The notes under the pieces were generated by a model. It worked only from the letters and a program-made list of their open reading frames with translations, searched no databases and was not told where the DNA came from. Positions 15,368 through 25,265 of a stretch of 64,000 bases of DNA are shown in pieces. The DNA comes from Pedobacter cryophilus (GTDB lineage Bacteria; Bacteroidota; Bacteroidia; Sphingobacteriales; Sphingobacteriaceae), in the NCBI RefSeq assembly GCF_005116455.1, contig NZ_SWBP01000005.1, forward strand, positions 1-64,000. The letters run 5' to 3'. Numbering within the stretch: position 1 is the first letter of the stretch; every line of letters starts with the position of its first letter. The position numbers and the translations under genes were made by a program.

Positions 15368-17524
15368 CTATTTTTGATAGTTAATCTTCATGTTTTGAAA
15401 CATAAAAGACCATTTATCTGCTTGTTCTTCTATAATTTTTGAAGTTGGTTTTCCAGCTCCATGTCCGGCTTTACTTTCTATTCTAATTAAAACAGGGCTA
15501 TTTCCTTTATGGTATTCTTGCAAACGAGCTGCAAATTTAAAAGAGTGTGCAGGTACCACTCGGTCATCATGGTCTGCTGTGGTCACCATGGTGGCTGGGT
15601 AATTTGTACCTGCTTTTAATGCGCTATAAGGCGAATATTTATACAAGTATTCAAACATTTCTTTAGAATCTTCGGCGGTACCATAATCATAAGCCCAACC
15701 TGCGCCTGCGGTAAATTTATTGTAGCGCAACATATCCATCACGCCAACAGCTGGGAAAGCCACTTTAAATAATTCTGGACGCTGAGTCATGGCTGCTCCA
15801 ACTAAAAGGCCACCGTTTGATCCTCCAGAAATGGCTAAATAAGGTGTGGATGTATATTTCTGATCTATCAAATATTGTGCTGCGGCAATAAAATCATCAA
15901 AAACATTTTGCTTTTGCATTTTAGTACCGGCTAAATGCCATTTCTCGCCATATTCGCCACCACCACGTAAATTAGGAACGGCATAAATACCGCCCTGCTC
16001 TAATAAAATAATGTTTGAAGTACTAAAAGCTGGGGTTAAATTCACACTAAATCCGCCGTAACCGTAAAGTAATGTTGGGTTTTTACCGTTTAATTCAATC
16101 CCTTTTTTATGGGTAATAATCATTGGAATTTTGGTGCCATCTTTAGAATTGTAGAACACCTGTTTTGATTCGTATTTCTCAGGGTCAAACTGTACACCAG
16201 ATTTTTTATAAATTTCTGACTGACCTGTTCCTATATTATATTTAAAAATAGTAGACGGATAAACGTAAGAAGTGAAGGTAAAATACAATTCGCTTTCGCC
16301 TTTTTTAGCGCTAAAACCATCGGCAGTTCCTATGCCTGGTAAAGCAATTTCACGTTCTTTAGTTCCGCTCATGTCGTACTGCATCACCAATGATGTGGCG
16401 TCTTTAAGGTAATTGGCAAAAATTTTGTCGCCACCTGTAGCCGCACTCATTACGTTTGTGGTTTCGGCAATCATATCTTTCCAGTTTGAAATGGCTGGGT
16501 TGGCGGCATCAACGGTAACCAACCTATAATTAGGCGCTTTGTAATTGGTGTAAATGTATAAAACACTTGCTTTGTTGGTTAATACACTTTGTTCGCTATC
16601 AAAATTGCCTACTACTTTTACAATACCGCTATTGGGTTTGCTTAAATCTTTAAAATAAAGTTCGTTACCGGTGGTAGAATTTGCGGCGGTAATCACCAAA
16701 AATCTTTCGTCTTCAGTTAAGTAAGCGCCAATGTATCTGCGTGGAGTTTGTCCGCCACCAAAAATCAATTTATCAGCACTTTGTGGCGTTCCTAATTGGT
16801 GAAAAAACAATTTATGGTATTGGGTTAAACCCGATAATTGACTTCCTTCTGCGGGTTTATCATAACTACTGTAGTAAAATCCTTCGGTCCCTTGCCAAGC
16901 TAAACCCGAGAATTTTACATCAGTTAAAGTATCTCCAACGGTAGTTTTATCTGATGTTTTAATGACGATGACTTTGCGCCAATCTGACCCTCCTTCTGAG
17001 ATTTGATAAGCAGCTAAACTGCCATTTTTAGAAAAATCTATGCCGGCTAAAGAAGTGGTGCCATCACCAGAAAATTTATTAGGATCTAAAAATACTTCGG
17101 GCTCACTGCCTTCGGTTTGGCGGTATAAAACCGATTGATTTTGCAAACCATCATTTTTGTAGAAGTAGGTATAGTTTCCTTCTTTAAAAGGAGCAGAGAA
17201 TTTTTCGTAATTCCACAGTACTTCTAATTTTTTTTTAATGGCTTCGCGATAGGGGATTTGTTCTAAATAATTTTGGGTGACTTTATTTTCCTCTTCCACC
17301 CAAGCTTTAGTTTCTGCAGAGGTATCATTCTCTAACCAACGGTAAGGATCAGGAACGATGGTACCAAAATAATCATCGGTAACATTTCCTTTTGCAGTTT
17401 TTGGATAGGGTAAAGTTTTAATGGTATCAGCCGGAGCGATCATATCTTCTGAAGTGTTTGTTTTGTTATTGCTACAGCCCGCAAAAATAGCAGCCGAAAG
17501 CGTGAGTAATAATAATTTCTTCAT
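15368..17524 (-). CDS. Prolyl oligopeptidase family serine peptidase (S9A), lipoprotein
   Basis: A 718-aa S9A peptidase that cuts small peptides after proline. It has a lipoprotein signal peptide (MKKLLLLTLSAAIFAGC; Cys at residue 17), so it acts in the periplasm or at the cell surface. The N-terminal part is the beta-propeller that gates the site (about 75-440); it begins with PDPYRWLENDTSAETKAWV. The C-terminal alpha/beta hydrolase holds the triad: Ser 569 in GGSNGG, Asp in DHDDRVVP near 653, and His 688 in GHGAG. The length is normal for the family. Its last 20 codons are duplicated at 13859-13921. Confidence 0.95.
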   Translation of the reverse strand: MKKLLLLTLSAAIFAGCSNNKTNTSEDMIAPADTIKTLPYPKTAKGNVTDDYFGTIVPDPYRWLENDTSAETKAWVEEENKVTQNYLEQIPYREAIKKKLEVLWNYEKFSAPFKEGNYTYFYKNDGLQNQSVLYRQTEGSEPEVFLDPNKFSGDGTTSLAGIDFSKNGSLAAYQISEGGSDWRKVIVIKTSDKTTVGDTLTDVKFSGLAWQGTEGFYYSSYDKPAEGSQLSGLTQYHKLFFHQLGTPQSADKLIFGGGQTPRRYIGAYLTEDERFLVITAANSTTGNELYFKDLSKPNSGIVKVVGNFDSEQSVLTNKASVLYIYTNYKAPNYRLVTVDAANPAISNWKDMIAETTNVMSAATGGDKIFANYLKDATSLVMQYDMSGTKEREIALPGIGTADGFSAKKGESELYFTFTSYVYPSTIFKYNIGTGQSEIYKKSGVQFDPEKYESKQVFYNSKDGTKIPMIITHKKGIELNGKNPTLLYGYGGFSVNLTPAFSTSNIILLEQGGIYAVPNLRGGGEYGEKWHLAGTKMQKQNVFDDFIAAAQYLIDQKYTSTPYLAISGGSNGGLLVGAAMTQRPELFKVAFPAVGVMDMLRYNKFTAGAGWAYDYGTAEDSKEMFEYLYKYSPYSALKAGTNYPATMVTTADHDDRVVPAHSFKFAARLQEYHKGNSPVLIRIESKAGHGAGKPTSKIIEEQADKWSFMFQNMKINYQK

Positions 17525-17614
17525 ATAAATGGGGTTGTTTAGCTTAATAATTAAAACTACTAAACAAGAGTTGATTAACCTAATTAGGAGTGTAAAAATT
17601 TGATGAAGAATAAC

Positions 17615-20600
17615 TTACTGAATGGTAAATCTTAAGTTAATGCCAAAGTTGCTAAATGCGGTAACAAAAGTTTGAGAAGTGTAAGGCCTGGTCACGTTAG
17701 AATCGTAAAATAACCTTAAATTAAATTTTTGGTTAATCACGTAATCTATGCTTGGTCTAAAGGTGATGTTTTTAGAACCTGCAGAAACTTCTGGCTCTAA
17801 TACATCTGCTCTGTAAATCACTGTTTTGTTATCTCTAATGGCTACATCCATTTTAAAGTTTAAATCATTTTTTAAATTAACGCCTTTAAATAAACCAAAA
17901 GGGAATCTAAAATCGGCAGTACGGTAACCAAAACCTAATACAATGGCTTCGTCTTTTTGTGAGGCTAATTGGCTGTTAGCTAAACTTAAGCTTAACGCTC
18001 TTGATTTACGGTATTCTACATTAGCCGTCATATTGTTTTTCAACCTCACATCTATTCCTAAAAGTGGAACAAATTGTTCAAATAAGGTGATTTGCGAGAA
18101 TTGGTAAAAAGGTAAAAAGTTATTTTCGGCATCTCTTACGTTTACTCCTCCATTACTTTCAGAGTATCTAATTAAAGAGTTAAAACCATTTACGTTATAG
18201 GTAGAATTATAAGTATGCGTTAAATCTATCGAAGAAAATATTTCGCTAATGGCATCTATCTTGGCTAAGCCATTGTAGGTAATTCTCCAGTTTGGAACCG
18301 GAATTCTTGGGAATTTGTTTAAATCTGCAGAGCCGGCATCTTTATTTTGATAAGCCGCTAAAAAAGCAGGAACTACCACATCTTGTGCGCTTTTTCCGTA
18401 ACCATCAGCAAAGGTGCCAATAGTGCCGCTACTATTTGGGTTTTGCCTGCCTAAACGTTGTGATACAATGGTTCTGTTGGCTAAAAATTGGTCAAATACA
18501 GATGAATTTTTTGCTCCATTTTTATCTTTAAACGCACTACCTAATGAGATCACAGAAATGCTATAATCGCCGGCTGTTATAGGACTTAAGCTGCTAAATC
18601 TATTGGTAGCGTTATTGTATCGGTAATTGGTAGAAAAGTTTCGGCTGTTATTTTTAAAAGCACTTAGCTCTATTCTCAAATCTCTTAAGGGTTCTAAAGT
18701 TCCTCTTAAATTTAGTTTTTCATTTAAAGTGGTTATGTATAGCTGATTTTGTAGAGTGTCTTGCGTAAGCCAACCGTTGCTTAATGCTTTAAACCTGAGG
18801 TCTTCCTGAGATCCTAAAATAAAACCTACACCAGGTGCATTGGTGCTAAAGTCCATTCCAAATGCATTGGTTTTAGGCAAATATCCTGGTAAGAAAGTCC
18901 CGTCGTTTTTGATGTAAGAACCACTCACATTCTTTAAACTAAATAAAAGATTAACGAAGAATTTACTCAATCCTTTTTCATTATTAGGGTCATTTAAACG
19001 CCTAAAAAAGCCAAACTTGTTATACAAGGTGGTCATGTTTAAGGTTGGGTTTATTTGTATAGTTCTAGAGTTTTGAATGGTGTTTCCAAAATCAATTTCA
19101 GGATCGTTTAAGCTCAATAATGGTTCGGCCATCCAGTTAAACTGCGTTTGATACCTAGTTACCACATTTATAAAATCTAAACCCGGTATTTTATTGATAG
19201 GTAAGGTATAACTTAAACTTACCGTGTGATTGTAGTTTGTTGTACGGCCCAATTTTTTAAGATTTTGCCAAACGGTATCTCGTTTTAGTCCAGTAATTCT
19301 TCCTTCGGGCTCATCAACTACAGAAAGGTTAGTGGCATTAAAATCTAATTTTAATGATTTTGAAAGATCCCAACTTACACCATACAACCTGTTAATTTGA
19401 AAATTCTTATTAAAATTTGTTCTAATTGGAATAAAGTTATTTGGATCGTTATCTCTTAAAGTATTTTCAGAATATAACCTGTTTAATTCTACCCTAAAGT
19501 TAAGTACCGATGGAAGTAAGTTAAAGTTTATGTCTTTAAACAGCGATAATGATTTTGATTTTATGGCTTTATTAAATGGAGTAATAAACTTAGCTGGGTT
19601 ATTATAATTGTATCCTAAAGCCCCTCTGTATGTTTTTTGTTGGGTGTTTAAATTGATAAAATCTCGGTGCCCGTACTCTGTAAATGCATAGGTTAAGCTC
19701 CAGTTTTCTACATCCCACAAATGATTTTTTGCTGTAGGATTGGTTTTAATTTTACGCACATTGGTAAAGTTGATACTTTTTCTTTGCGTATAATCCTGAG
19801 CGTAATTATTAATAGAATCTCTGGTTTTTTTAGAAACCTGATCTAAAATATTCTTTAATTCTATATCAGGGTTACGAGGATCATATTGAGGGTTGCTTAA
19901 CTGACTAGAATAGTTAATGTACATTGGAATTTTGATTCCGGTTTTTTCTGAGAAAAATTTACCCAATTCAAAACTAGATGATACATCAAAAAAGCGATCA
20001 TCAGCTCTGCTTAATTCGCTCACTCTTTTTTCTAAAGATCCAAAACCAATGGTGCTTTTATTGGCAGAAATGGTAACATCACCAAAATCAGCTAGTTTGG
20101 CATTCATTCTTGCGGTAGCCGCCCAGCCACCACGTTCGTCAAAATCAGTTAAACGTAATTCATTAAACCATAATTCTACCGTTTTATCTAGCCCATCATC
20201 CCCTACAGAAGCATTCGTTTTTAAAGGATTTCTAGCGCCCAACATTAATACCCTAAGCTTACTTAAATCTGGCTGCCCTTTAATGGTAATTCGGTTAGTA
20301 CCATCAATAAAAGTGTAAGGAATATTTACTGGCCAAGGTTGCCCGTTTAATAAAGCGGTATTTCTAGAAGTTTTTGCTAGTTGAAATAACCTAAATTCTA
20401 TATCAATTTTATTTTCCTCAGGCCAAATCAAATTAGGGTCTTTTGTGCCAGCAAGAGTAATTTTTGTAGGAATCTCGTATTCGTAATAATTGTCTTGATA
20501 ATCTGTTCCTATTCTTATAAACGCATTAATGTCGCCATCTTTTAACTGATCACCTTCGGCATGAATAAACATTTCCATACGCTTATAAGAACGTATATCA

Positions 20601-23600
20601 TTCACCGTAGTCTTATAGGCTGCTCTTGCGTAACCATCTCTTAAATTTTTGACAATTACAGCCAAAGCTTGCTCATTTTGGCGGGTATCTCCTCTAAAAT
20701 TCGAAAAATCTTTTTCTCTTTGAATACCCGGAGGCACTACATAAGGAATTGGCGTTCTTGTCCCGTTTTCTTCAATGTTTACTGTGGTAACATCTAGCGT
20801 AGAATTATCTAAACCAGGGTTATTTAGGCTTGGGTCTGTTAAGGCTTTCGCCGGATTGTTTTCGGCATTAAATCTTCTCCATTCACCACGCACCAACTGT
20901 AAACGAGCCAGTCTTAAAACGGCCGTATCGGTAAAATTGGTCATAAACATCCGCATAAAGCGAATAGATTTAAAATCCTGAATGTTGCCCACTCTACTTT
21001 CATATTGAGCAATAGGAATTTTAAATTGATACCAGCTTACAGCTTGTTTAGTGCCATTTGCCAAGGTTACATTAGAAGTAACTTTATCTGTAATATAATT
21101 TTGCCCAACCAATAAATCTTGCGGACGCATACTTACCTTATATTGGAAATACTCGTCGGATTTGGTTTGGTTATTATCTCTGTTAATATCCTCGCCATCT
21201 GGCAAAGCAGTAGAAGCGGCATTCTCTATGCCAACAGCGTCTAAAGATTGTTGCGAGGTTTTAGAATTACCTTCTGTACCGTTAAAATTCTCATATCTTT
21301 TTAAAATACCGGCACTTTGTTGGTCTAATTGGTTTCCTCTGTAATAAGTAAAATCATCAGATGAAGGGTCGCTTCTAAATTGGTTTGCAGCTTGCGTATT
21401 AAGTTGTGCTGTTACTTGGTTAACAATGGTTTGGTATTTTTGCAATTCACCGGCATTGCCTAAACCATCTAAACCAACATCCTGTATTTTTCTCGCATTA
21501 GGGTCGTTATCAAAAGCTTGAATTACCGGTTGCAGTTTAGGCACTCTGCCCCAAACTGTCTCGTCTGTGGTGGTGCTGTTGCCGTCAATGGGTAGTCCGT
21601 TTTCTAAACTTTTTCTGCCATCTTTTAAAATGTCTTCTGATATGTTTCCTATGTTAAAATAAACATCTCCACCTTGTGCATTAGGTTTGTAAATGAAAGG
21701 ATCTAACACCCAAAATTCAATAAATTCTATGTTTAAAGCTTCAAAATCATTGGTTTCTATGCGTCTAAACATCCCGCCCCAGCGGCTTCTTGGATTGCTT
21801 AACGTTCCATCATTGTTTATCCCTGTTGAGGTGAAATTATACGGACCTCTTAGCGTTGGATAATAAGCTAAATTTAGCGTAGGCAAGGTGAGTAAAGTTC
21901 CGGTTTGAGATTGCTTAAATGGGAATACTTCGGTTTCTAAAATCTCCCTTACGTAATGATTAGAAAGTTCGGCTCTGTTATTTTGAATATTAGGAGGCGT
22001 AAAATTATTGCTTCGACTATAAAAAATAGGGTCGATATTAAAGAACGAAAGTTTTGCCCTGTTAAAGCCGTATGATAAATCGTTGGTAGATTGAGATTCG
22101 GCAAATAACTGTGGGGTTCCTGATAATTGCCAAGTCACAGCACTTTTTAAATCAATAATAGAACGGCTGCCTTCAAAATCGTCTAAATAACTTGTTCCGG
22201 TAGAGCTACCTGCAAAGTTTAAAGCTTTTGGATGCCCGGGATTAAAACTAGCATACTCGCCATTAAAATTTATGGAAGAGGTTTCTTTGGTTGATATTAA
22301 AGGAATTTTATCAATTAACCGAGTTAGTAAACGGCTATTGGTATTGTAATTTACATCAAAGCCATAAATGGTGTTTGAGATAGATTCTTCCCCAAAATTT
22401 ACTTTTTGAGTAAGCGGAGTTTCTTTCAAATTCATAAGTGTAGCTCCTAAATTGAAGTTTTCACTAATCCGGTAATCTAATCGGGTACCAAATAATGATT
22501 TTTGCTGAATCCCAAAAAGCTCGTTACTTTCTAATTTTATTTTAATGGGTTGCCCCGAGTTTAGTAAAGCTTCGTTTAATATTTTAACTCTTCCAATATT
22601 GTAGTCAACGGTATAATCTGCGCCTTCGGTTAATTTTAAAGTTCCGGCGGTAACCACTACCGAACCTTCGGGTACGTTAATGGCATTCAACTGAAATTCA
22701 GAACTTACCTGAGATTGATAAGTCCCTTTAATCACATATCGGTTTAAACCAGGGAAAAATTGTTGTGCAATAGTTTTGGTAGAATCATACAAAGGTTGAT
22801 ACACATATTTTTTGATCAATGCTTGTTCTGCAACCGGATCAAACTGAGCGGCTAAATCTTTACCAAAAGGTTCTACTTCCGGAAAAATTAATCGGCCATT
22901 TTGGGCATCAATAGTTAAACCTTGTAAAAAGTCAAAGAAGCCATCAGGTTGTTTAGCATTTTGTTGATTTAAACGATCTAAGCTTGTTACCTGAATCCAT
23001 AATTTTCCGTTTGTACCTGTGCCTTCGGTAATCAAAGGTTTTTCTACTCCCGATTGATCATCTAGCCTAAAAATATTTAACCTAAAATCAGTCTGACTAA
23101 TTTGATAAGCTCCTAAAGAATAAATATTTTTCATCATTAAATCCCAAAGTGGCAGGTTGGTTTTAATGGTTTCGTTTTTTAATAATTTTGTAAATAAAAC
23201 CGTAGGATTATCAGGCACAACCTGCAAATCTGATGAAAATTCGCCCACCTGATATTCTACACCGTTTACCGTATAACGATAAGCTACTGATAAAACCTCA
23301 TCGGCATTTAACGCATTATTTAAAGATATATAACCTAATTGAGGGTTTAAAGTATATTCTTTTTCGTTTAATTTTCTGGCGTAAGTAAGCTTATTGTAAT
23401 TATCGGTTCTGCCGCTAGACTGGAAATAATTATCAATATCATTAGAATTTGTTTGCCTAGAATTAGCAGGAATATTTTGAAGTAAATTGTTAGATTGTTG
23501 TGGAAAACCAGGGCCAGTAAAAGCAGCCGGAAGCCCTGAGAAACCTGCGCCACCTTGAAAAAGAGTTTGGTTATAAGGCGTGTTTTCTCCTAAATCTAAA

Positions 23601-24655
23601 AAGGCTAAAACATCTCTAGAATCTGTTGTACTGTTGTTTCTGTTGGTTACCCAAACTTCAATTTTAGTAATGTTGGTGTTAGAGGTAATGATAGGCAAAT
23701 TGGCCATTGCCCTGTTGTAGTTGTTTCTAAAATACTGCGCCAAAAAATAGTGTTTGTTGGCTTCATAATTATCTGTAGTTAACCTAAACTCGTTTTGTTG
23801 GGCGCCATTGGTAATATTAATCTCTTTAGATTGCGATTTTTGCTGAGAATATATACTGGTAATGCCTAAACGACCAAATTGTAATTGCGTTTTTAAACCG
23901 AATAAGGCTTGGCTACCGCTAATTAAACTGGTGTTTAATGGGAAATTAACCATACCAGCTTCAATTTTTTTAATGATTTCGTCTTTTCTACCGGTGTATT
24001 CTAATTTAACCTGGTTTTCAAAATCAAATTGAGCTTCGGTATTGTAATTGGTGGTAATTTTTAGCTTATCGCCGATATTACCAATCACATTCATTTGAAT
24101 ACGCTGGTTAAAATCAAAGTTTCCTTGTTTACGCTGACGCTCATTAAACAAAGGATTTTCGTTTCTATTAATTCTGCCAGAAAAAGTTAAATCAGCGCTT
24201 CCTCTGGGTTGAATATTAATGGTGTTGCTGCCGAAAATTTTCTCAAAAGATTTACTGTTTACTTTAACAGAAGGGATAAATCCTTCGGCTGCAGCCGGCG
24301 CATCTGTAGCTACAAGCGTTTTCCAGTAAGAATTAATTATATTTTTTTCTTCTAAGGCTTGGTATTCTTTAAAGGTAAGGTATAAAGGAGCTTTGTATAA
24401 TTTATCCCCAATCATTTCTTTAACTACATACTTTTTGGTAACAGGGTCATAAGTAACTGTTCTTTTGATGTTTTGAGGGTTATCTAAAAACAAACTGTTT
24501 TTACCAAAAGCAGGGGTGGTGTAACTGTCTTTAACAGGATATTTTAATTTTAAAGAGTCGGCGGGTTTGGTTTGAGAACAAGCATCACTGCTATAGAATA
24601 GCAACGAAAAAATCATACTTAGTCCAAGAAATAGACGGGTAAAATTTGATCTCAA
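17615..24655 (-). CDS. sprA: SprA, type IX secretion system translocon / gliding motility protein
   Basis: A 2346-aa outer membrane protein. SprA is the giant beta-barrel translocon through which the type IX secretion system passes folded cargo, and it is needed for gliding where motility occurs. Recognisable features are the length, the signal peptide (to about residue 28), the N-terminal FGKNSLFLDNPQNIKR segment, many aromatic-rich beta strands, and the C-terminal strand INLRFTIQ. The start is a TTG at 24655 (MRSNFTRLFLGLSMIF). An in-frame TAA lies three codons upstream, and the only nearby ATG (24616) would cut into the signal peptide. It lies 23 bp after ruvA in an apparent maeB-ruvA-sprA operon. 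Other T9SS genes are not in the window. Confidence 0.95.
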   Translation of the reverse strand: MRSNFTRLFLGLSMIFSLLFYSSDACSQTKPADSLKLKYPVKDSYTTPAFGKNSLFLDNPQNIKRTVTYDPVTKKYVVKEMIGDKLYKAPLYLTFKEYQALEEKNIINSYWKTLVATDAPAAAEGFIPSVKVNSKSFEKIFGSNTINIQPRGSADLTFSGRINRNENPLFNERQRKQGNFDFNQRIQMNVIGNIGDKLKITTNYNTEAQFDFENQVKLEYTGRKDEIIKKIEAGMVNFPLNTSLISGSQALFGLKTQLQFGRLGITSIYSQQKSQSKEINITNGAQQNEFRLTTDNYEANKHYFLAQYFRNNYNRAMANLPIITSNTNITKIEVWVTNRNNSTTDSRDVLAFLDLGENTPYNQTLFQGGAGFSGLPAAFTGPGFPQQSNNLLQNIPANSRQTNSNDIDNYFQSSGRTDNYNKLTYARKLNEKEYTLNPQLGYISLNNALNADEVLSVAYRYTVNGVEYQVGEFSSDLQVVPDNPTVLFTKLLKNETIKTNLPLWDLMMKNIYSLGAYQISQTDFRLNIFRLDDQSGVEKPLITEGTGTNGKLWIQVTSLDRLNQQNAKQPDGFFDFLQGLTIDAQNGRLIFPEVEPFGKDLAAQFDPVAEQALIKKYVYQPLYDSTKTIAQQFFPGLNRYVIKGTYQSQVSSEFQLNAINVPEGSVVVTAGTLKLTEGADYTVDYNIGRVKILNEALLNSGQPIKIKLESNELFGIQQKSLFGTRLDYRISENFNLGATLMNLKETPLTQKVNFGEESISNTIYGFDVNYNTNSRLLTRLIDKIPLISTKETSSINFNGEYASFNPGHPKALNFAGSSTGTSYLDDFEGSRSIIDLKSAVTWQLSGTPQLFAESQSTNDLSYGFNRAKLSFFNIDPIFYSRSNNFTPPNIQNNRAELSNHYVREILETEVFPFKQSQTGTLLTLPTLNLAYYPTLRGPYNFTSTGINNDGTLSNPRSRWGGMFRRIETNDFEALNIEFIEFWVLDPFIYKPNAQGGDVYFNIGNISEDILKDGRKSLENGLPIDGNSTTTDETVWGRVPKLQPVIQAFDNDPNARKIQDVGLDGLGNAGELQKYQTIVNQVTAQLNTQAANQFRSDPSSDDFTYYRGNQLDQQSAGILKRYENFNGTEGNSKTSQQSLDAVGIENAASTALPDGEDINRDNNQTKSDEYFQYKVSMRPQDLLVGQNYITDKVTSNVTLANGTKQAVSWYQFKIPIAQYESRVGNIQDFKSIRFMRMFMTNFTDTAVLRLARLQLVRGEWRRFNAENNPAKALTDPSLNNPGLDNSTLDVTTVNIEENGTRTPIPYVVPPGIQREKDFSNFRGDTRQNEQALAVIVKNLRDGYARAAYKTTVNDIRSYKRMEMFIHAEGDQLKDGDINAFIRIGTDYQDNYYEYEIPTKITLAGTKDPNLIWPEENKIDIEFRLFQLAKTSRNTALLNGQPWPVNIPYTFIDGTNRITIKGQPDLSKLRVLMLGARNPLKTNASVGDDGLDKTVELWFNELRLTDFDERGGWAATARMNAKLADFGDVTISANKSTIGFGSLEKRVSELSRADDRFFDVSSSFELGKFFSEKTGIKIPMYINYSSQLSNPQYDPRNPDIELKNILDQVSKKTRDSINNYAQDYTQRKSINFTNVRKIKTNPTAKNHLWDVENWSLTYAFTEYGHRDFINLNTQQKTYRGALGYNYNNPAKFITPFNKAIKSKSLSLFKDINFNLLPSVLNFRVELNRLYSENTLRDNDPNNFIPIRTNFNKNFQINRLYGVSWDLSKSLKLDFNATNLSVVDEPEGRITGLKRDTVWQNLKKLGRTTNYNHTVSLSYTLPINKIPGLDFINVVTRYQTQFNWMAEPLLSLNDPEIDFGNTIQNSRTIQINPTLNMTTLYNKFGFFRRLNDPNNEKGLSKFFVNLLFSLKNVSGSYIKNDGTFLPGYLPKTNAFGMDFSTNAPGVGFILGSQEDLRFKALSNGWLTQDTLQNQLYITTLNEKLNLRGTLEPLRDLRIELSAFKNNSRNFSTNYRYNNATNRFSSLSPITAGDYSISVISLGSAFKDKNGAKNSSVFDQFLANRTIVSQRLGRQNPNSSGTIGTFADGYGKSAQDVVVPAFLAAYQNKDAGSADLNKFPRIPVPNWRITYNGLAKIDAISEIFSSIDLTHTYNSTYNVNGFNSLIRYSESNGGVNVRDAENNFLPFYQFSQITLFEQFVPLLGIDVRLKNNMTANVEYRKSRALSLSLANSQLASQKDEAIVLGFGYRTADFRFPFGLFKGVNLKNDLNFKMDVAIRDNKTVIYRADVLEPEVSAGSKNITFRPSIDYVINQKFNLRLFYDSNVTRPYTSQTFVTAFSNFGINLRFTIQ

Positions 24656-24678
24656 GCGTTTTTAGTTAAGTTTTGTAA

Positions 24679-25263
24679 TTATAAGCTTTTAAGCGCAATT
24701 TTTATGATTTCTTCTACAGTTAAAGGATTTACAGAAGATCTTATGGCAGAATCAACCACTTTCTCAGCTGCATTTTTAACAAAACCCAACATTACTAAAG
24801 CACTTAACGCTTCATCTTTAGAAGTATTATTTTTTGGAGCAGAAATTAATGTATCAGGGCCATCTTTTCTTAATTTATCCTGTAATTCTATAATTAAGCG
24901 TTGCGCAGATTTTGGCCCAATCCCTTTTATTCGTTTAATTTGGTCAATATCACCTTTAATAATAGCTTCTTGAATTTCTGTTGGAGTAATAGAAGAAAGC
25001 ATCATTCGGCCGGTATTTGGGCCAATTCCATTTACCGAAATGAGGTGTAAGAAAAGTCTTCTTTCGCCTTCATCAGCAAAGCCGTATAAAGTGTGGGAAT
25101 CTTCTTTAACAGATAGCCAGATATATAACTTACAGCGCTCTTGGTCTTTAAGAGCGCTGTAAGTATTTAATGAAATGTGAATGTGGTAGCCAATTCCGCC
25201 AGTTTCTATTATTACATAAGCCGGGCACTTAAAAGTTAACCGGCCATCTATATATGCATACAT
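24679..25263 (-). CDS. ruvA: Holliday junction branch migration protein RuvA
   Basis: A 194-aa DNA-junction binding protein that forms tetramers and loads the RuvB motor. It has the N-terminal OB-fold (MYAYIDGRLTFKCPAYVIIE), the two helix-hairpin-helix motifs at about 70-130 (LISVNGIGPNTG and IKRIKGIGPKSAQRLIIEL), and the flexible linker leading to the C-terminal RuvB-binding helices (ALVMLGFVKNAAEKVV). The length is normal. It starts 2 bp after the maeB stop, so they are cotranscribed, and it is followed by sprA. ruvB is elsewhere. Confidence 0.97.
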   Translation of the reverse strand: MYAYIDGRLTFKCPAYVIIETGGIGYHIHISLNTYSALKDQERCKLYIWLSVKEDSHTLYGFADEGERRLFLHLISVNGIGPNTGRMMLSSITPTEIQEAIIKGDIDQIKRIKGIGPKSAQRLIIELQDKLRKDGPDTLISAPKNNTSKDEALSALVMLGFVKNAAEKVVDSAIRSSVNPLTVEEIIKIALKSL

Positions 25264-25265
25264 GA

